DNA of 22,668 nucleotides, taken from Xanthomonas cassavae CFBP 4642. GTDB lineage: Bacteria; Pseudomonadota; Gammaproteobacteria; Xanthomonadales; Xanthomonadaceae. A model generated the notes under the pieces. It searched no databases. It worked only from the letters and a program-made list of their open reading frames with translations, and had not been told where the DNA came from. The stretch is taken from the NCBI RefSeq assembly GCF_000454545.1, contig NZ_CM002139.1, positions 4,152,177 through 4,174,844 on the forward strand. The letters are read 5' to 3'. This document shows positions 15,050 through 22,668 of this stretch, one piece after another (within the stretch, counting starts at the first letter, position 1; every line of letters begins with the position of its first letter). Both the position numbers and the translations under genes were made by a program.

Positions 15050-15250
15050 ATGCACAATGATTCGGCAGGAAACAACGCGCAGAGCGACAGCTCGTTGCTG
15101 GAAGGGCTGTTACAGTTCGCCATCGCCGGCGACACCCATAATCCCGACTTCGCGCAGCTCAACGACACGGTCTACCAGCGCCTGCAGCAGGCTTACGGCG
15201 CAGTGTCCGGCTCGGCACTCGCCACCGATCAGGAACGCACTGCGGCCTGA
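15050..15250 (+). CDS. Small hypothetical protein
   Basis: This is a 66-residue soluble, mildly acidic protein with no signal peptide, membrane segment or cysteine. The visible pattern is a short Ser/Asn-rich head, a hydrophobic helix (SLLEGLLQFAIAG), an NPDFAQLNDTVYQRLQQAYG segment likely to be helical, and a polar tail. The strong ribosome binding site GAGGAG at 15037-15042, eight bases before the ATG, is good evidence that it is translated. I do not recognise the family. It stands alone between divergent and convergent minus-strand genes. A GC-rich inverted repeat without a T run (15269-15304) lies just downstream. Confidence 0.6.
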   Translation: MHNDSAGNNAQSDSSLLEGLLQFAIAGDTHNPDFAQLNDTVYQRLQQAYGAVSGSALATDQERTAA

Positions 15251-15390
15251 GGTCGACACTGCCGCATCGGCCAGGACCCGTCATGCACCACCGCGGTCCT
15301 GGCCTGGCTGGCATCTGCACCCCGGGCCCGCACCAGGCCGCCGGGACACGCGCCCGCCGGGGGACATCGCCCGCCGTTGCGGGCTGTCAC

Positions 15391-15999
15391 TCAGCCCAAG
15401 CGCGGGTTGGACAGCTGCTCCAGGAAGATCTGCAGTACCCGCGGCTCCATGATCAGCATGAACATCACCCCGAAGGCCGCACCGGCCAGGTGCGCGCTGT
15501 GGTTGATGCGATCGCCACCGCGGCGGTCCATCCACAGGCTGTAGCCCACGTAGAACACCGCATAGATGATCGCCGGTGCCGGAATGAACAGCACCAGGAT
15601 GATGGTCCACGGCTGCAGCAGGATGAAGGCGAACAGCACCGCCGACACCGCACCGGAGGCGCCCAGACTCAAATAGTTGGGGTTGTTCTGGTTCTTCAGG
15701 TAGCTGGGCAGGATCGACACCACCAGCGCGGCCAGATAGAACAGCGGATAGGTCAGCACACTGCCGGTGAGCTGCAGCATCACGTTCTCGATCACCCGGC
15801 CGAAGAAGAACAGCGTGACCATGTTGAAGACCAGGTGGCCCAGGTCGGCATGGATGAAGCCGTAGGTCACCAGCCGGTCGTACTGCTTGTGCTTGTCCAC
15901 CGCCGGCGGCCACAGGATCAGGCGGTCGTTCAACTTGCGGTTGTTGAACGCCATCCAGGAGACGATGCCGGTGATGGCGATCAAGATCAGGGTAATCAT
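15391..15999 (-). CDS. Rhomboid-family intramembrane serine protease
   Basis: This 202-residue inner-membrane protein has about six membrane helices and cleaves membrane-embedded substrates. The catalytic serine is S115 in LGASGAVSA, and the catalytic histidine is H170 in HSAHLAG. HLVFNM (H55, N59) is the oxyanion-site helix and FFFGRVIE follows as usual. The protein is short, without the cytoplasmic domain of GlpG. The start at 15999 has GAGG upstream and lies only seven bases after the POT transporter stop. The TGA of that gene runs into the ribosome binding site, so the two genes are translationally coupled. The substrate is unknown; the pairing with a peptide transporter may be functional or just an operon. 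Confidence 0.9.
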   Translation of the reverse strand: MITLILIAITGIVSWMAFNNRKLNDRLILWPPAVDKHKQYDRLVTYGFIHADLGHLVFNMVTLFFFGRVIENVMLQLTGSVLTYPLFYLAALVVSILPSYLKNQNNPNYLSLGASGAVSAVLFAFILLQPWTIILVLFIPAPAIIYAVFYVGYSLWMDRRGGDRINHSAHLAGAAFGVMFMLIMEPRVLQIFLEQLSNPRLG

Positions 16000-16006
16000 G
16001 CGGACC

Positions 16007-17572
16007 TCAGGCAGAACGGTAATTGTCGACCATGCGATAACCGCGCGCATACAGGCCGAAGGCCAGTGCCGCCAGGAATGCGAAGGCCGCGAAGAAGAAC
16101 ATCAGGAACGCCGCTTCGCTGAGTCCAGTATCGGCGATATGCGCGGTCACCGTCTCGTTGCGCACCGCCACGTTCGATAGCAGCACCCACAGGTTGCCGA
16201 CCGTGGTGGTCAGATACCAGAAACTCATCACCACACCCTTCATTGACGGCGGCGCCTGGCTGTAGGCAAACTCGATGCCGGTGGCCGACACCAGCACCTC
16301 GCCGAAGGTGAGCAAGGCATAGGGCAGGATCTGCCAGGCGATATGCATCGGCTCGCCGCCATCCATCACCACCTGGATCGCCCCCACCACAATCCAGGCC
16401 ACGCCACTGAAGGCGATGCCGCTGGTCATGCGCCGTAACGGCGTGGGCTCCCAGCCAACCCGGCGCAGCAGCGGGTACAGCACCAGATTGTTGAACGGGA
16501 TCAGCAGCATCACCAGCAGCGGATTGATCGCCTGCATCTGCGACGCGGTGAACCAGGCCGGCATGGTCATCTCGCGCCCCTGCAGCACCCAGGTCGAGGC
16601 CTTCTGGTCGAACAGCGAGAAGAATGGCGTCACCAGCGCGAAGATCACCAGCACCCGCAGCAAGGCACGCACCCCTTCCACCGCCGCATCCGGATGCGTG
16701 CCGCGCGCGCGATCCAGCTGCCACCAGGTGCCGCCGCCGATGCCGGCCAGCAACAGCACCAGCGCCATGCACAGGCAGATGACGATGCCCAGCGGCTGGA
16801 CCCAGGCGAAACTCGCCAGCGCCAGCACCACCGAGAGCGAGGCCAGCACCAGGCCCGGACGGCCCTGCCCCGGCACGCGCGTCAGCAGCGCGGTGCGCAC
16901 CACCGCGCCGAATCCGTGCGGGTCCTTCGGCGGCAACGGCACCCGCACGTACCGGTTGCGCCCCAGCCAGAACACCAGCGTGGCCACGAACATCAGGATG
17001 CCGGGGATGCCGAACGCCCAGGACGGCCCCAGGTTCTTCAGCGCCAACGGAATCAGCAGCGAGGCGAACAACGAGCCGAAATTGATGATCCAGTAGAAGG
17101 CGTCGAACACCACCTTGGCCAGATGCTTGTTGGACTGGTCGAACTGGTCGCCCATGAACGAGGCCACCAGCGGCTTGATACCGCCCGCGCCCAGCGCGAT
17201 CAGCCCCAGCCCGACGAAGAAACCGTTGCGGCTGCCTTCGAACATCGCAAGGCACGCGTGCCCGGCGCAGTAGACCAGGCTGAACCACAGGATGGTGTTG
17301 TATTTGCCGAACAGCCGATCGGCCAGCCACCCACCCAGCAACGGGAAGAAATACACCCCGATCATGAAGCTGTGCAGGATGTGCTTGGCTTCGGCCTCGC
17401 GGCCGGGGCCGCTGATCTCCTGCAGCAGCAGCGAAGTGATCAGGAACTGCACCAGGATGTTGCGCATCCCATAGAAGCTGAAACGCTCGCAGGCTTCATT
17501 GCCGATGATGAAAGGAATCTGGCGCGGCAGGCGCGCGCCGGCAGTGGGGCCGGGCAAGGTCGTGGTGGTCAA
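16007..17572 (-). CDS. POT-family proton-coupled di/tripeptide transporter
   Basis: This 521-residue inner-membrane transporter of the PTR2/POT family takes up di- and tripeptides with protons. The proton-coupling ExxER motif is clear (E26, E29, R30 in NEACERFSFYGMRN). PLLGGWLADRLFGKY and FDAFYWIINFGSLFA are the two family signatures. About 14 hydrophobic segments fill the rest, with a large cytoplasmic loop near residues 195-215. The frame is open 53 codons further upstream but without family similarity; the TTG at 17572 (MTTTTLPGP) with GGA eight bases ahead is the likely start. It is first in a two-gene unit with rhomboid and divergent from the exported M14 peptidase gene. Together with the M3 peptidase this suggests peptide scavenging. 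Confidence 0.93.
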   Translation of the reverse strand: MTTTTLPGPTAGARLPRQIPFIIGNEACERFSFYGMRNILVQFLITSLLLQEISGPGREAEAKHILHSFMIGVYFFPLLGGWLADRLFGKYNTILWFSLVYCAGHACLAMFEGSRNGFFVGLGLIALGAGGIKPLVASFMGDQFDQSNKHLAKVVFDAFYWIINFGSLFASLLIPLALKNLGPSWAFGIPGILMFVATLVFWLGRNRYVRVPLPPKDPHGFGAVVRTALLTRVPGQGRPGLVLASLSVVLALASFAWVQPLGIVICLCMALVLLLAGIGGGTWWQLDRARGTHPDAAVEGVRALLRVLVIFALVTPFFSLFDQKASTWVLQGREMTMPAWFTASQMQAINPLLVMLLIPFNNLVLYPLLRRVGWEPTPLRRMTSGIAFSGVAWIVVGAIQVVMDGGEPMHIAWQILPYALLTFGEVLVSATGIEFAYSQAPPSMKGVVMSFWYLTTTVGNLWVLLSNVAVRNETVTAHIADTGLSEAAFLMFFFAAFAFLAALAFGLYARGYRMVDNYRSA

Positions 17573-17801
17573 AGGCGGTCCGGTCGAACGGGTGACAGGC
17601 CCTATCGTACCGGCGCCAGCTGGTTGGCCGCCATGCGGCTGCACAGTGCTGCATCCATCCGGTTGCAACCGTGCACCAGGTGCGGCGGCAGAACGCTGCG
17701 CAGCGAACGCCCGCAGCTGGCGACGCGGCACGTGGTCGTGGCCGCTCGAACGATGCGCGCATGCCGCAGTGCAGATTGGCCTGCCGCGCCGGCTCGGCTA
17801 C

Positions 17802-17817
17802 ATTGCAAACGTTTTCC
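17802..17817. promoter_or_regulatory. LacI-type operator candidate before the M14 gene
   Basis: ATTGCAAACGTTTTCC is centred on the 8-bp palindrome AAACGTTT (17807-17814) and ends about 20 bases before the M14 start. It closely resembles LacI/PurR-family operators (PurR consensus core GCAAACGTTTTC). A second copy lies at the start of the GH3 gene. The regulator is not encoded in the window. Confidence 0.45.
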
Positions 17818-17836
17818 TGGACCACCGGACTGCTGG

Positions 17837-19606
17837 ATGCCCCGCTACACCCGCCTGGCCCTGGGCCTGTTGTTATCGACTTCCGTTTCCACTGTGCTTG
17901 CCGCCGAGCCGCTGACCAGCGTGGCCGAGCGCAGCGGGTTCGTGCAGACCGGCCGCTACGACGAAGTCATTGCGCTGTGCGATGCCTTTGCGCAGCGCTA
18001 TCCACAGGCGGTGCGCTGCATGCAGTTCGGCACCACGCCCGAAGGCCGGCCAATGAAGGCGCTGGTCGTCTCCACCAGCGGCGCGCTGGATGCAGACGCC
18101 GCCGCGCAACGCAAACTGCCGGTGGTGCTGATCCAGGGCGGCATCCATGCCGGCGAGATCGATGGCAAGGACGCCGGCTTCCTGGCCTTGCGCGAGCTGC
18201 TGGACGGCAAGGCCGGCAAGGGCGTGCTCGACAAGCTGGTGTGGGTGTTCGTGCCGGTGTTCAACATCGATGGCCATGAGCGCTTCGGCGCCTTGAACCG
18301 CCCCAACCAGCGCGGGCCGGAACAGATGGGCTGGCGCACCACCGCGCAGAACCTCAACCTCAACCGCGACTACCTCAAGGCCGACGCGCCGGAAATGCAG
18401 GCCATGCTGCGCCTGGTGCAGCAATGGGACCCGCTGATGGTCGTGGACCTGCACGTCACCGACGGCGCCAAGTTCGAGCACGACGTCTCGGTGCAGGTGG
18501 AGCCGGTGCACGCGGGCGACACCGCCCTGCAGCGCGACGGCACCCGTTGGCGCGATGCGGTGCTGGCCGACCTGCGCAAGCAGGGCTCGCTGCCGCTGCC
18601 GTATTACCCCTCCTTCGTGCGCGAGGACGATCCCACCTCCGGCTTTGCCGACGACGTGTCGCCGCCGCGCTTCTCGCATGGCTATTTCCTGCTGCGCAAT
18701 CGCTTCGGCATGCTGGTGGAAACGCACTCGTGGAAGGATTACCCCACGCGCGTGCGGGTGACCCGCAACGCCATCGTCTCGGTGCTGCAGCAGACAGCCA
18801 GACATGGCACCGCCTGGCGCGCCGATGCGCTGGCTGCCGACCAACGCGCCAGTCGCCTGGCCGGCACGTCCGAGCCACTGAGTTTTGCGGCCGGCCCCAA
18901 GGCGCGCACCGTGGCGTTTCGCGGCTATGCGTACACGCGTACGCCCTCGCCGATTTCCGGCGCATTGATGACGCGCTACGACGAGAGCACCCCGCAAATC
19001 TGGAACGTGCCGCTGCGCGATCAGATCGCCCCCGATCTGGTGGTCGACGCGCCGCGCGGCGGCTATCTGGTGCCGGCCGCGCAGGCCGCCTTCGTCGCAG
19101 AGAAGTTGCGCCTGCACGGCGTCGCCTTCCGCACCATCGACAGTGCTGCCGACTACCCGGTGCAGAGCTTCCGTGCCGAAGACACCCGTTTTGCGGCACG
19201 TTCCAAAGAAGGCCATCAAACCGTGGAAGTCAGTGGGCAATGGCGCGAGGAACGCCGCGCCGTCCCGGCCGGCTCGCTGTTCGTGCCCATCGCCCAACCC
19301 AAGGCGCGCCTGGTGATGGCGATGCTGGAACCACAGGCGCCGGACTCGTTGCTGCAGTGGGGCTTTTTCAATACCGCCTTCGAACGCAAGGAATACATGG
19401 AGGCCTACGTCGCCGAAGACGTGGCGCGCGACATGCTGGCCCGCGATGCCGGACTGAAGGCGCAGTTCGAACAGCGCCTGGCCAACGACACGACCTTTGC
19501 CGCCGACCCGCAGGCGCGGCTGGAATTTTTCGCCCGGCGCCATTCCTCCTGGGACGAGCGCTATCAGCTGTATCCGGTGCTGCGGACCGCGCAGACCGAC
19601 TTCTGA
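17837..19606 (+). CDS. Secreted M14-family zinc metallocarboxypeptidase
   Basis: This 589-residue exported protein has a signal peptide (about residues 1-23, ending VLAAEP) and an N-terminal M14 domain. Zinc ligands are H104 and E107 (GGIHAGEIDG) and H206 (VVDLHVTDG). The catalytic glutamate is E295 in GMLVETHSWK, and LNLNRDYLK is another conserved block. The C-terminal 280 residues are not assigned to a named domain here. The family removes C-terminal residues from peptides or acts on cell-wall peptides; which one applies is unclear. The ATG at 17837 begins the signal peptide, although its ribosome binding site is weak. It is divergent from the POT transporter and upstream of the GH3 gene on the same strand. 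Confidence 0.9.
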   Translation: MPRYTRLALGLLLSTSVSTVLAAEPLTSVAERSGFVQTGRYDEVIALCDAFAQRYPQAVRCMQFGTTPEGRPMKALVVSTSGALDADAAAQRKLPVVLIQGGIHAGEIDGKDAGFLALRELLDGKAGKGVLDKLVWVFVPVFNIDGHERFGALNRPNQRGPEQMGWRTTAQNLNLNRDYLKADAPEMQAMLRLVQQWDPLMVVDLHVTDGAKFEHDVSVQVEPVHAGDTALQRDGTRWRDAVLADLRKQGSLPLPYYPSFVREDDPTSGFADDVSPPRFSHGYFLLRNRFGMLVETHSWKDYPTRVRVTRNAIVSVLQQTARHGTAWRADALAADQRASRLAGTSEPLSFAAGPKARTVAFRGYAYTRTPSPISGALMTRYDESTPQIWNVPLRDQIAPDLVVDAPRGGYLVPAAQAAFVAEKLRLHGVAFRTIDSAADYPVQSFRAEDTRFAARSKEGHQTVEVSGQWREERRAVPAGSLFVPIAQPKARLVMAMLEPQAPDSLLQWGFFNTAFERKEYMEAYVAEDVARDMLARDAGLKAQFEQRLANDTTFAADPQARLEFFARRHSSWDERYQLYPVLRTAQTDF

Positions 19607-19657
19607 CGGCCCCGCCAGTTCGGCGAGCGGCCAGGCGCGCCAGAGCGCCCTCCGATC

Positions 19658-19675
19658 CGGGCACCGCGGTGCCCG
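19658..19675. terminator. Hairpin after the M14 gene
   Basis: The perfect 18-base palindrome CGGGCACCGCGGTGCCCG lies 50 bases after the M14 stop and is followed within six bases by TTTT (19681-19684). The short, displaced T run makes it a weak or partial terminator between the M14 and GH3 genes. Confidence 0.5.
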
Positions 19676-19712
19676 ACCTGTTTTGACATGACCCCGCAAC
19701 AAAGGACACCCC

Positions 19713-21974
19713 GTGCCACATCCCGATCTGAAAACGTTTACATACCCCGTCTCCCGTTCGCGCCCGCTGGTGCTGGCGGTGGTGATGAGCCTGGGCATGG
19801 CCCTGGCTGCACCGGCGGCAGTAGCGCAAACGGCTGCCGCGCCGCAGCCGTGGATGGATACCGCACTGACGGCGGACCAGCGTGCCGACCGGCTGCTCGC
19901 ACAGATGAGCGAAGACGAAAAATTCCAGATGCTGCGCAGCTACTTCGGCCTGGGCACCGACAAGATCCCCAAGCCCGAGGGCGCGCTGGGCTCGGCCGGC
20001 TATGTGCCGGGTATTCCACGGCTGGGCGTCCCGGCGCAGCAACTGGCCGATGCCGGCGTTGGCGTGACCAATCCCGGCGGCATCCGCAAGGGCGACTACG
20101 CCACCGCGATGCCATCGGGCCCGTCCACCGCGTCCAGCTGGAATCGACAGCTGGCCTTTGAGGGCGGGCGGACCATGGGCCGCGAATCCTGGCAGCAGGG
20201 CTTCAATGTGCTACTGGCCGGCAGCGTCAACCTCCAGCGCGACCCGCGCAACGGCCGCAATTTCGAATATGCCGGCGAAGACCCGCTGCTGGCCGGCAGC
20301 ATGGTCGGCGAGTCGATCCGCGGCGTGCAGAGCGCGCATGTGCTATCGACGATGAAGCACTTCGCGCTCAACGACATGGAAACCCGGCGCAACTTCCACA
20401 GCGCGCAACTCGGCGAGCAGGCCATGCACGAATCGGACCTGCTGGCCTTCGAGATCGCGCTCAAGATCGGCGACCCCGCCTCGGTGATGTGCTCCTACAA
20501 CAAGATCAATGGCATCTACGGCTGCGAGCACGATTACCTGCTCAACCAGGTACTCAAGCAGGAATGGCACTACCCCGGCTACGTGATGTCCGACTGGGGC
20601 GGCGTGCACAGCGGCTCCAGAGCCGCGCTGGCCGAGCTGGACCAGCAATCGGCCGGCGAAGTGTTCGATGCGGCGGTGTTCTTCGACGCGCCGTTGCGCA
20701 TGGCGGTGAGTGCCGGGGTGGTGCCGCGCGCGCGCCTGGACGACATGGTCAAGCGGGTCTTGCGCAGCCTGTTCGCGCATGGCGCATTCGATCACCCGAC
20801 TCAGCGCCAACCCATCGATGGCAAGGCCGGGCAACTGGCCGCGCAGCAGGTTGCCGAAGAAGGCAGCGTGCTGCTGCGTAACGAGCAGGCCACCTTGCCG
20901 CTGTCCAGCCAGGTGCGCCGCATCGCGGTCATCGGCGGCTATGCCGACAAGGGCGTGATGTCCGGTGGCGGCTCCTCGCGGGTGGACTACACGATCAACG
21001 GCGGCAATGCGGTGCCCGGCCTCACCCCGACCACCTGGCCGGGCCCGGTGATCATCCATCCGTCTTCGCCGCTGCAGGCGCTGCGCGCCGCATTGCCGAA
21101 CGTGCAGATCGACTACGTGGATGGCGCCGACCGCGCCGCTGCCGCACGCGCGGCCAAGGCCGCCGACGTGGCGATCGTGTTTGCCACCCAGTGGGCGGCC
21201 GAATCGGTGGACCTGCCGGACATGCAATTGCCCGACAACCAGGACGCCCTGATCGAGACGGTGGCCAAGGCCAACCCCAAAACCACGGTGGTCCTGGAAA
21301 CCAATGGGCCGGTGCGCATGCCCTGGGCCGAGCGCGTGCCGGCGGTGTTGCAGGCGTGGTACCCGGGCATCGGCGGCGGCGAGGCGATCGCCAACCTGCT
21401 CACCGGCGCGGTGAATCCGTCCGGCCACCTGCCGGTGACCTGGCCGGTGGACGAATCGCAGCTGCCACGCCCGTCGATTCCCGGCCTTGGCTTCAAGCCG
21501 GCCAAACCCGGCGAGGACACCATCGACTACACCATCGAAGGCGCCAACGTCGGCTACAAATGGTTTGCCGCACGCAAGCTCACCCCGCGTTATCCGTTCG
21601 GGCATGGCCTGTCGTACACCCGCTTTGACATGGGCAACCTGCAGGTGGATGCAACAGGCAGCACGCTCACCGCGCGTTTCGACGTGGAGAACACCGGTGA
21701 ACGCGAAGGCGCTACGGTACCGCAGCTCTACCTCGTGCTGCCGGAGGGCCACGCCACCCCGCTGCGCCTGATCGGCTGGCAGAAGCTCACGCTCAAGCCC
21801 GGCGAGAAGCGCCGCGTGCAGGTGGTGGCCGAGCCGAAGACGCTGGCCGATTTCGACGCGAAGGCACGGCAGTGGAAGATCGCAGCGGGCACGTATCGCG
21901 TGCAGCTGGCGCGCTCGGCCAGCGAACCGGTGCAGAGCGTGGAGGTCGCCTTGCAGGCCACGCAGCTGCCGTAA
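19713..21974 (+). CDS. Exported GH3-family beta-glucosidase
   Basis: This 753-residue glycoside hydrolase family 3 enzyme releases terminal beta-linked sugars, probably glucose, from plant or microbial glycans. A signal peptide (about residues 1-39, ending AAVAQ) directs it to the periplasm or outside. The barrel carries STMKHFALND and the nucleophile D294 in VMSDWGGVHS. The second alpha/beta domain (about 390-600) and a fibronectin-III-like C-terminal domain (about 640-750) complete the classic three-domain GH3 form. Catalytic residues appear intact. Exact specificity cannot be read from sequence. The GTG at 19713 is supported by AAAGGA ahead of it; an AAACGTTT palindrome overlaps codons 7-9 and may be a repressor site. 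Confidence 0.93.
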   Translation: MPHPDLKTFTYPVSRSRPLVLAVVMSLGMALAAPAAVAQTAAAPQPWMDTALTADQRADRLLAQMSEDEKFQMLRSYFGLGTDKIPKPEGALGSAGYVPGIPRLGVPAQQLADAGVGVTNPGGIRKGDYATAMPSGPSTASSWNRQLAFEGGRTMGRESWQQGFNVLLAGSVNLQRDPRNGRNFEYAGEDPLLAGSMVGESIRGVQSAHVLSTMKHFALNDMETRRNFHSAQLGEQAMHESDLLAFEIALKIGDPASVMCSYNKINGIYGCEHDYLLNQVLKQEWHYPGYVMSDWGGVHSGSRAALAELDQQSAGEVFDAAVFFDAPLRMAVSAGVVPRARLDDMVKRVLRSLFAHGAFDHPTQRQPIDGKAGQLAAQQVAEEGSVLLRNEQATLPLSSQVRRIAVIGGYADKGVMSGGGSSRVDYTINGGNAVPGLTPTTWPGPVIIHPSSPLQALRAALPNVQIDYVDGADRAAAARAAKAADVAIVFATQWAAESVDLPDMQLPDNQDALIETVAKANPKTTVVLETNGPVRMPWAERVPAVLQAWYPGIGGGEAIANLLTGAVNPSGHLPVTWPVDESQLPRPSIPGLGFKPAKPGEDTIDYTIEGANVGYKWFAARKLTPRYPFGHGLSYTRFDMGNLQVDATGSTLTARFDVENTGEREGATVPQLYLVLPEGHATPLRLIGWQKLTLKPGEKRRVQVVAEPKTLADFDAKARQWKIAAGTYRVQLARSASEPVQSVEVALQATQLP
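19729..19743. promoter_or_regulatory. LacI-type operator candidate at the GH3 gene start
   Basis: TGAAAACGTTTACAT, centred on AAACGTTT (19732-19739), overlaps the first codons of the GH3 gene. In opposite orientation it shares GAAAACGTTT and the following purine-CA with the site before the M14 gene. An operator just inside the coding start would block transcription early. Binding is inferred. Confidence 0.45.
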
Positions 21975-22047
21975 GCGGCGGCTGCAGCGGCGGACGCATG
22001 TTGCGCGCCTGCGCCGATGGTGGCGCTGTCCCGGTCACGCGCAGCGC

Positions 22048-22081
<34 letters not shown>

Positions 22082-22103
22082 AAATATTTCTGCGGAAGAT
22101 GCG

Positions 22104-22132
22104 TTGACAGCCGCGCGTGCAGCTTGCACAAT
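22104..22132 (+). promoter_or_regulatory. Sigma-70 promoter of tRNA-Leu
   Basis: TTGACA (22104-22109) is a consensus -35 hexamer. A 17-base spacer and CACAAT (22127-22132) as -10 follow. The tRNA starts 14 bases after the -10 box. Confidence 0.8.
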
Positions 22133-22146
22133 TCGCCCCCTGAGTC

Positions 22147-22233
22147 GCCCAGGTGGCGGAATTGGTAGACGCACTAGCTTCAGGTGCTAGCGGGGGCAAC
22201 TTCGCGGAGGTTCGAGTCCTCTCCTGGGCACCA
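22147..22233 (+). tRNA. tRNA-Leu (anticodon CAG)
   Basis: This is an 87-nt tRNA with encoded CCA (22231-22233). The acceptor arms GCCCAGG and CCTGGGC pair fully, the anticodon stem CTAGC/GCTAG encloses the loop TTCAGGT with anticodon CAG at 22181-22183, and GTTCGAGTC gives the T-loop. The long variable arm marks it as class II, as expected for leucine. It reads CUG, a very common codon in this GC-rich genome. It has its own promoter and terminator. Confidence 0.97.
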
Positions 22234-22249
22234 CGACTCACGGCAAAAC

Positions 22250-22281
22250 GCAAAAAACCCCGCTCAGGCGGGGTTTTTTGC
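22250..22281 (+). terminator. Rho-independent terminator after tRNA-Leu
   Basis: GCAAAAAACCCCGC (22250-22263) pairs with GCGGGGTTTTTTGC (22268-22281) around TCAG. The arm ends in six Ts, 16 bases after the tRNA. Confidence 0.92.
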
Positions 22282-22437
22282 GTCTGGGCCATGCGATTGC
22301 ACGATGGTGTGTCGGCATCGGTGATGTCTGCAGATCGGCAGCGTTGCAAGGGCGCGGCGCCAATGACTTTCGACACGCGACTACCTGTTTCCGCTGTGGC
22401 GACCATGCGTAACGCCTCCAGGACGGCAGCACGCCCC

Positions 22438-22668
22438 ATGCGCATCCTCCTTTGGCTTGCCCTGCTGCCTGCCATTGTCAGTCCGCATGCACGGGCACAG
22501 CAGACCGACAAGCACGATGCCCCACGCCATCGCGCGCAGGTGTCTTCGCAGCAGTGTGGTCTAGGGCAACGCTGATCAAGTAGTCGCAACGGCCAGCGAA
22601 CTGGCCGATCCGGCTCATGACGCACTTGGATCTACGATCAGCCGTCCTTCCATGCCCGTTTCCGGGCG
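22438..22668 (+). pseudogene. Secreted protein gene, apparently frameshifted, 3' part outside window
   Basis: The frame from ATG 22438 gives a clear signal peptide (MRILLWLALLPAIVSPHARA, cleavage before QQ) but stops at TGA 22573-22575 after 45 residues. From 22565 the next frame reads on to the window edge as a coherent chain (GNADQVVATASELADPAHDA and on to SRPSMPVSG). The two join if one G is removed from the GGG at 22564-22566, giving QQCGLGNADQVV. The final PVSG resembles the lead-in to an M23/LytM peptidase domain, which is only a guess because the domain itself lies outside. An in-frame ATG at 22405 is an alternative start. It could be a true frameshift or a sequencing error. Confidence 0.5.

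Noticed and set aside
15269..15304. GC-rich inverted repeat (GGCCAGGACC/GGTCCTGGCC) after the small ORF
   Set aside because: The loop is 16 bases and there is no T run on either strand, so a terminator call is not supported.
22153..22575. Plus-strand open frame starting inside tRNA-Leu
   Set aside because: Its first codons are tRNA sequence and it runs through the tRNA terminator. Only its last part, from about 22405-22438, looks like protein coding.

Overview
This window looks like chromosome from a high-GC gammaproteobacterium of the family Lysobacteraceae (Xanthomonadaceae), most likely Xanthomonas. That assignment rests on recognising protein sequences (the FVHFRAI cold-shock protein, class I fumarase, the GH3 enzyme, the POT/M14 pair), on GTG and TTG starts, on GTAGGAGC-type REP hairpins and on GGGAATC heptamer repeats. 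No database search was possible. Most of the window is core genome. The left edge is clipped inside an IS3-family insertion sequence, and the right edge is clipped inside a secreted-protein gene that appears frameshifted.

Layout. 1-~110: 5' end of an IS3-type transposase orfA (minus). 222-1007: glycine-zipper lipoprotein (plus) facing a cold-shock gene (minus) across a perfect 20-bp terminator hairpin. 1236-3074: DUF456 membrane protein and outer-membrane phospholipase A (pldA), both plus. 3412-6653: Tat-exported beta-carbonic anhydrase, GST-like protein and class I fumarase, all minus. 6874-9745: ABC half-transporter and ferredoxin-NADP reductase (plus), separated by heptamer repeats and a 13-bp-arm inverted repeat. 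9877-10365: glutathione peroxidase-like protein (minus), whose stop codon lies in a REP doublet. 10694-12892: M3 dipeptidyl carboxypeptidase (plus, TTG start). 13104-14839: MarR regulator, DUF3298 lipoprotein and a small GNAT, all minus. 15050-15250: small orphan ORF (plus). 15391-17572: rhomboid protease and POT peptide transporter, minus and tightly coupled. 17837-21974: secreted M14 metallopeptidase and GH3 beta-glucosidase (plus). 22147-22233: tRNA-Leu(CAG) with its own promoter and terminator. 22438-end: frameshifted secreted-protein gene.

How genes work together. The clearest theme is peptide and glycan scavenging. It combines exported peptidases (M3 Dcp, M14), a proton-coupled oligopeptide transporter, a membrane rhomboid protease and a secreted GH3 glucosidase. 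The M14 gene and the GH3 gene each carry an AAACGTTT-centred palindrome near the start, which looks like a shared LacI-family operator. A second small theme is redox defence: fpr and the peroxidase are convergent neighbours. No CRISPR array, phage, secretion-system cluster, defence island or biosynthetic cluster was seen. The unusual items are regulatory sequences, repeats and the likely frameshift rather than a new multi-gene system.
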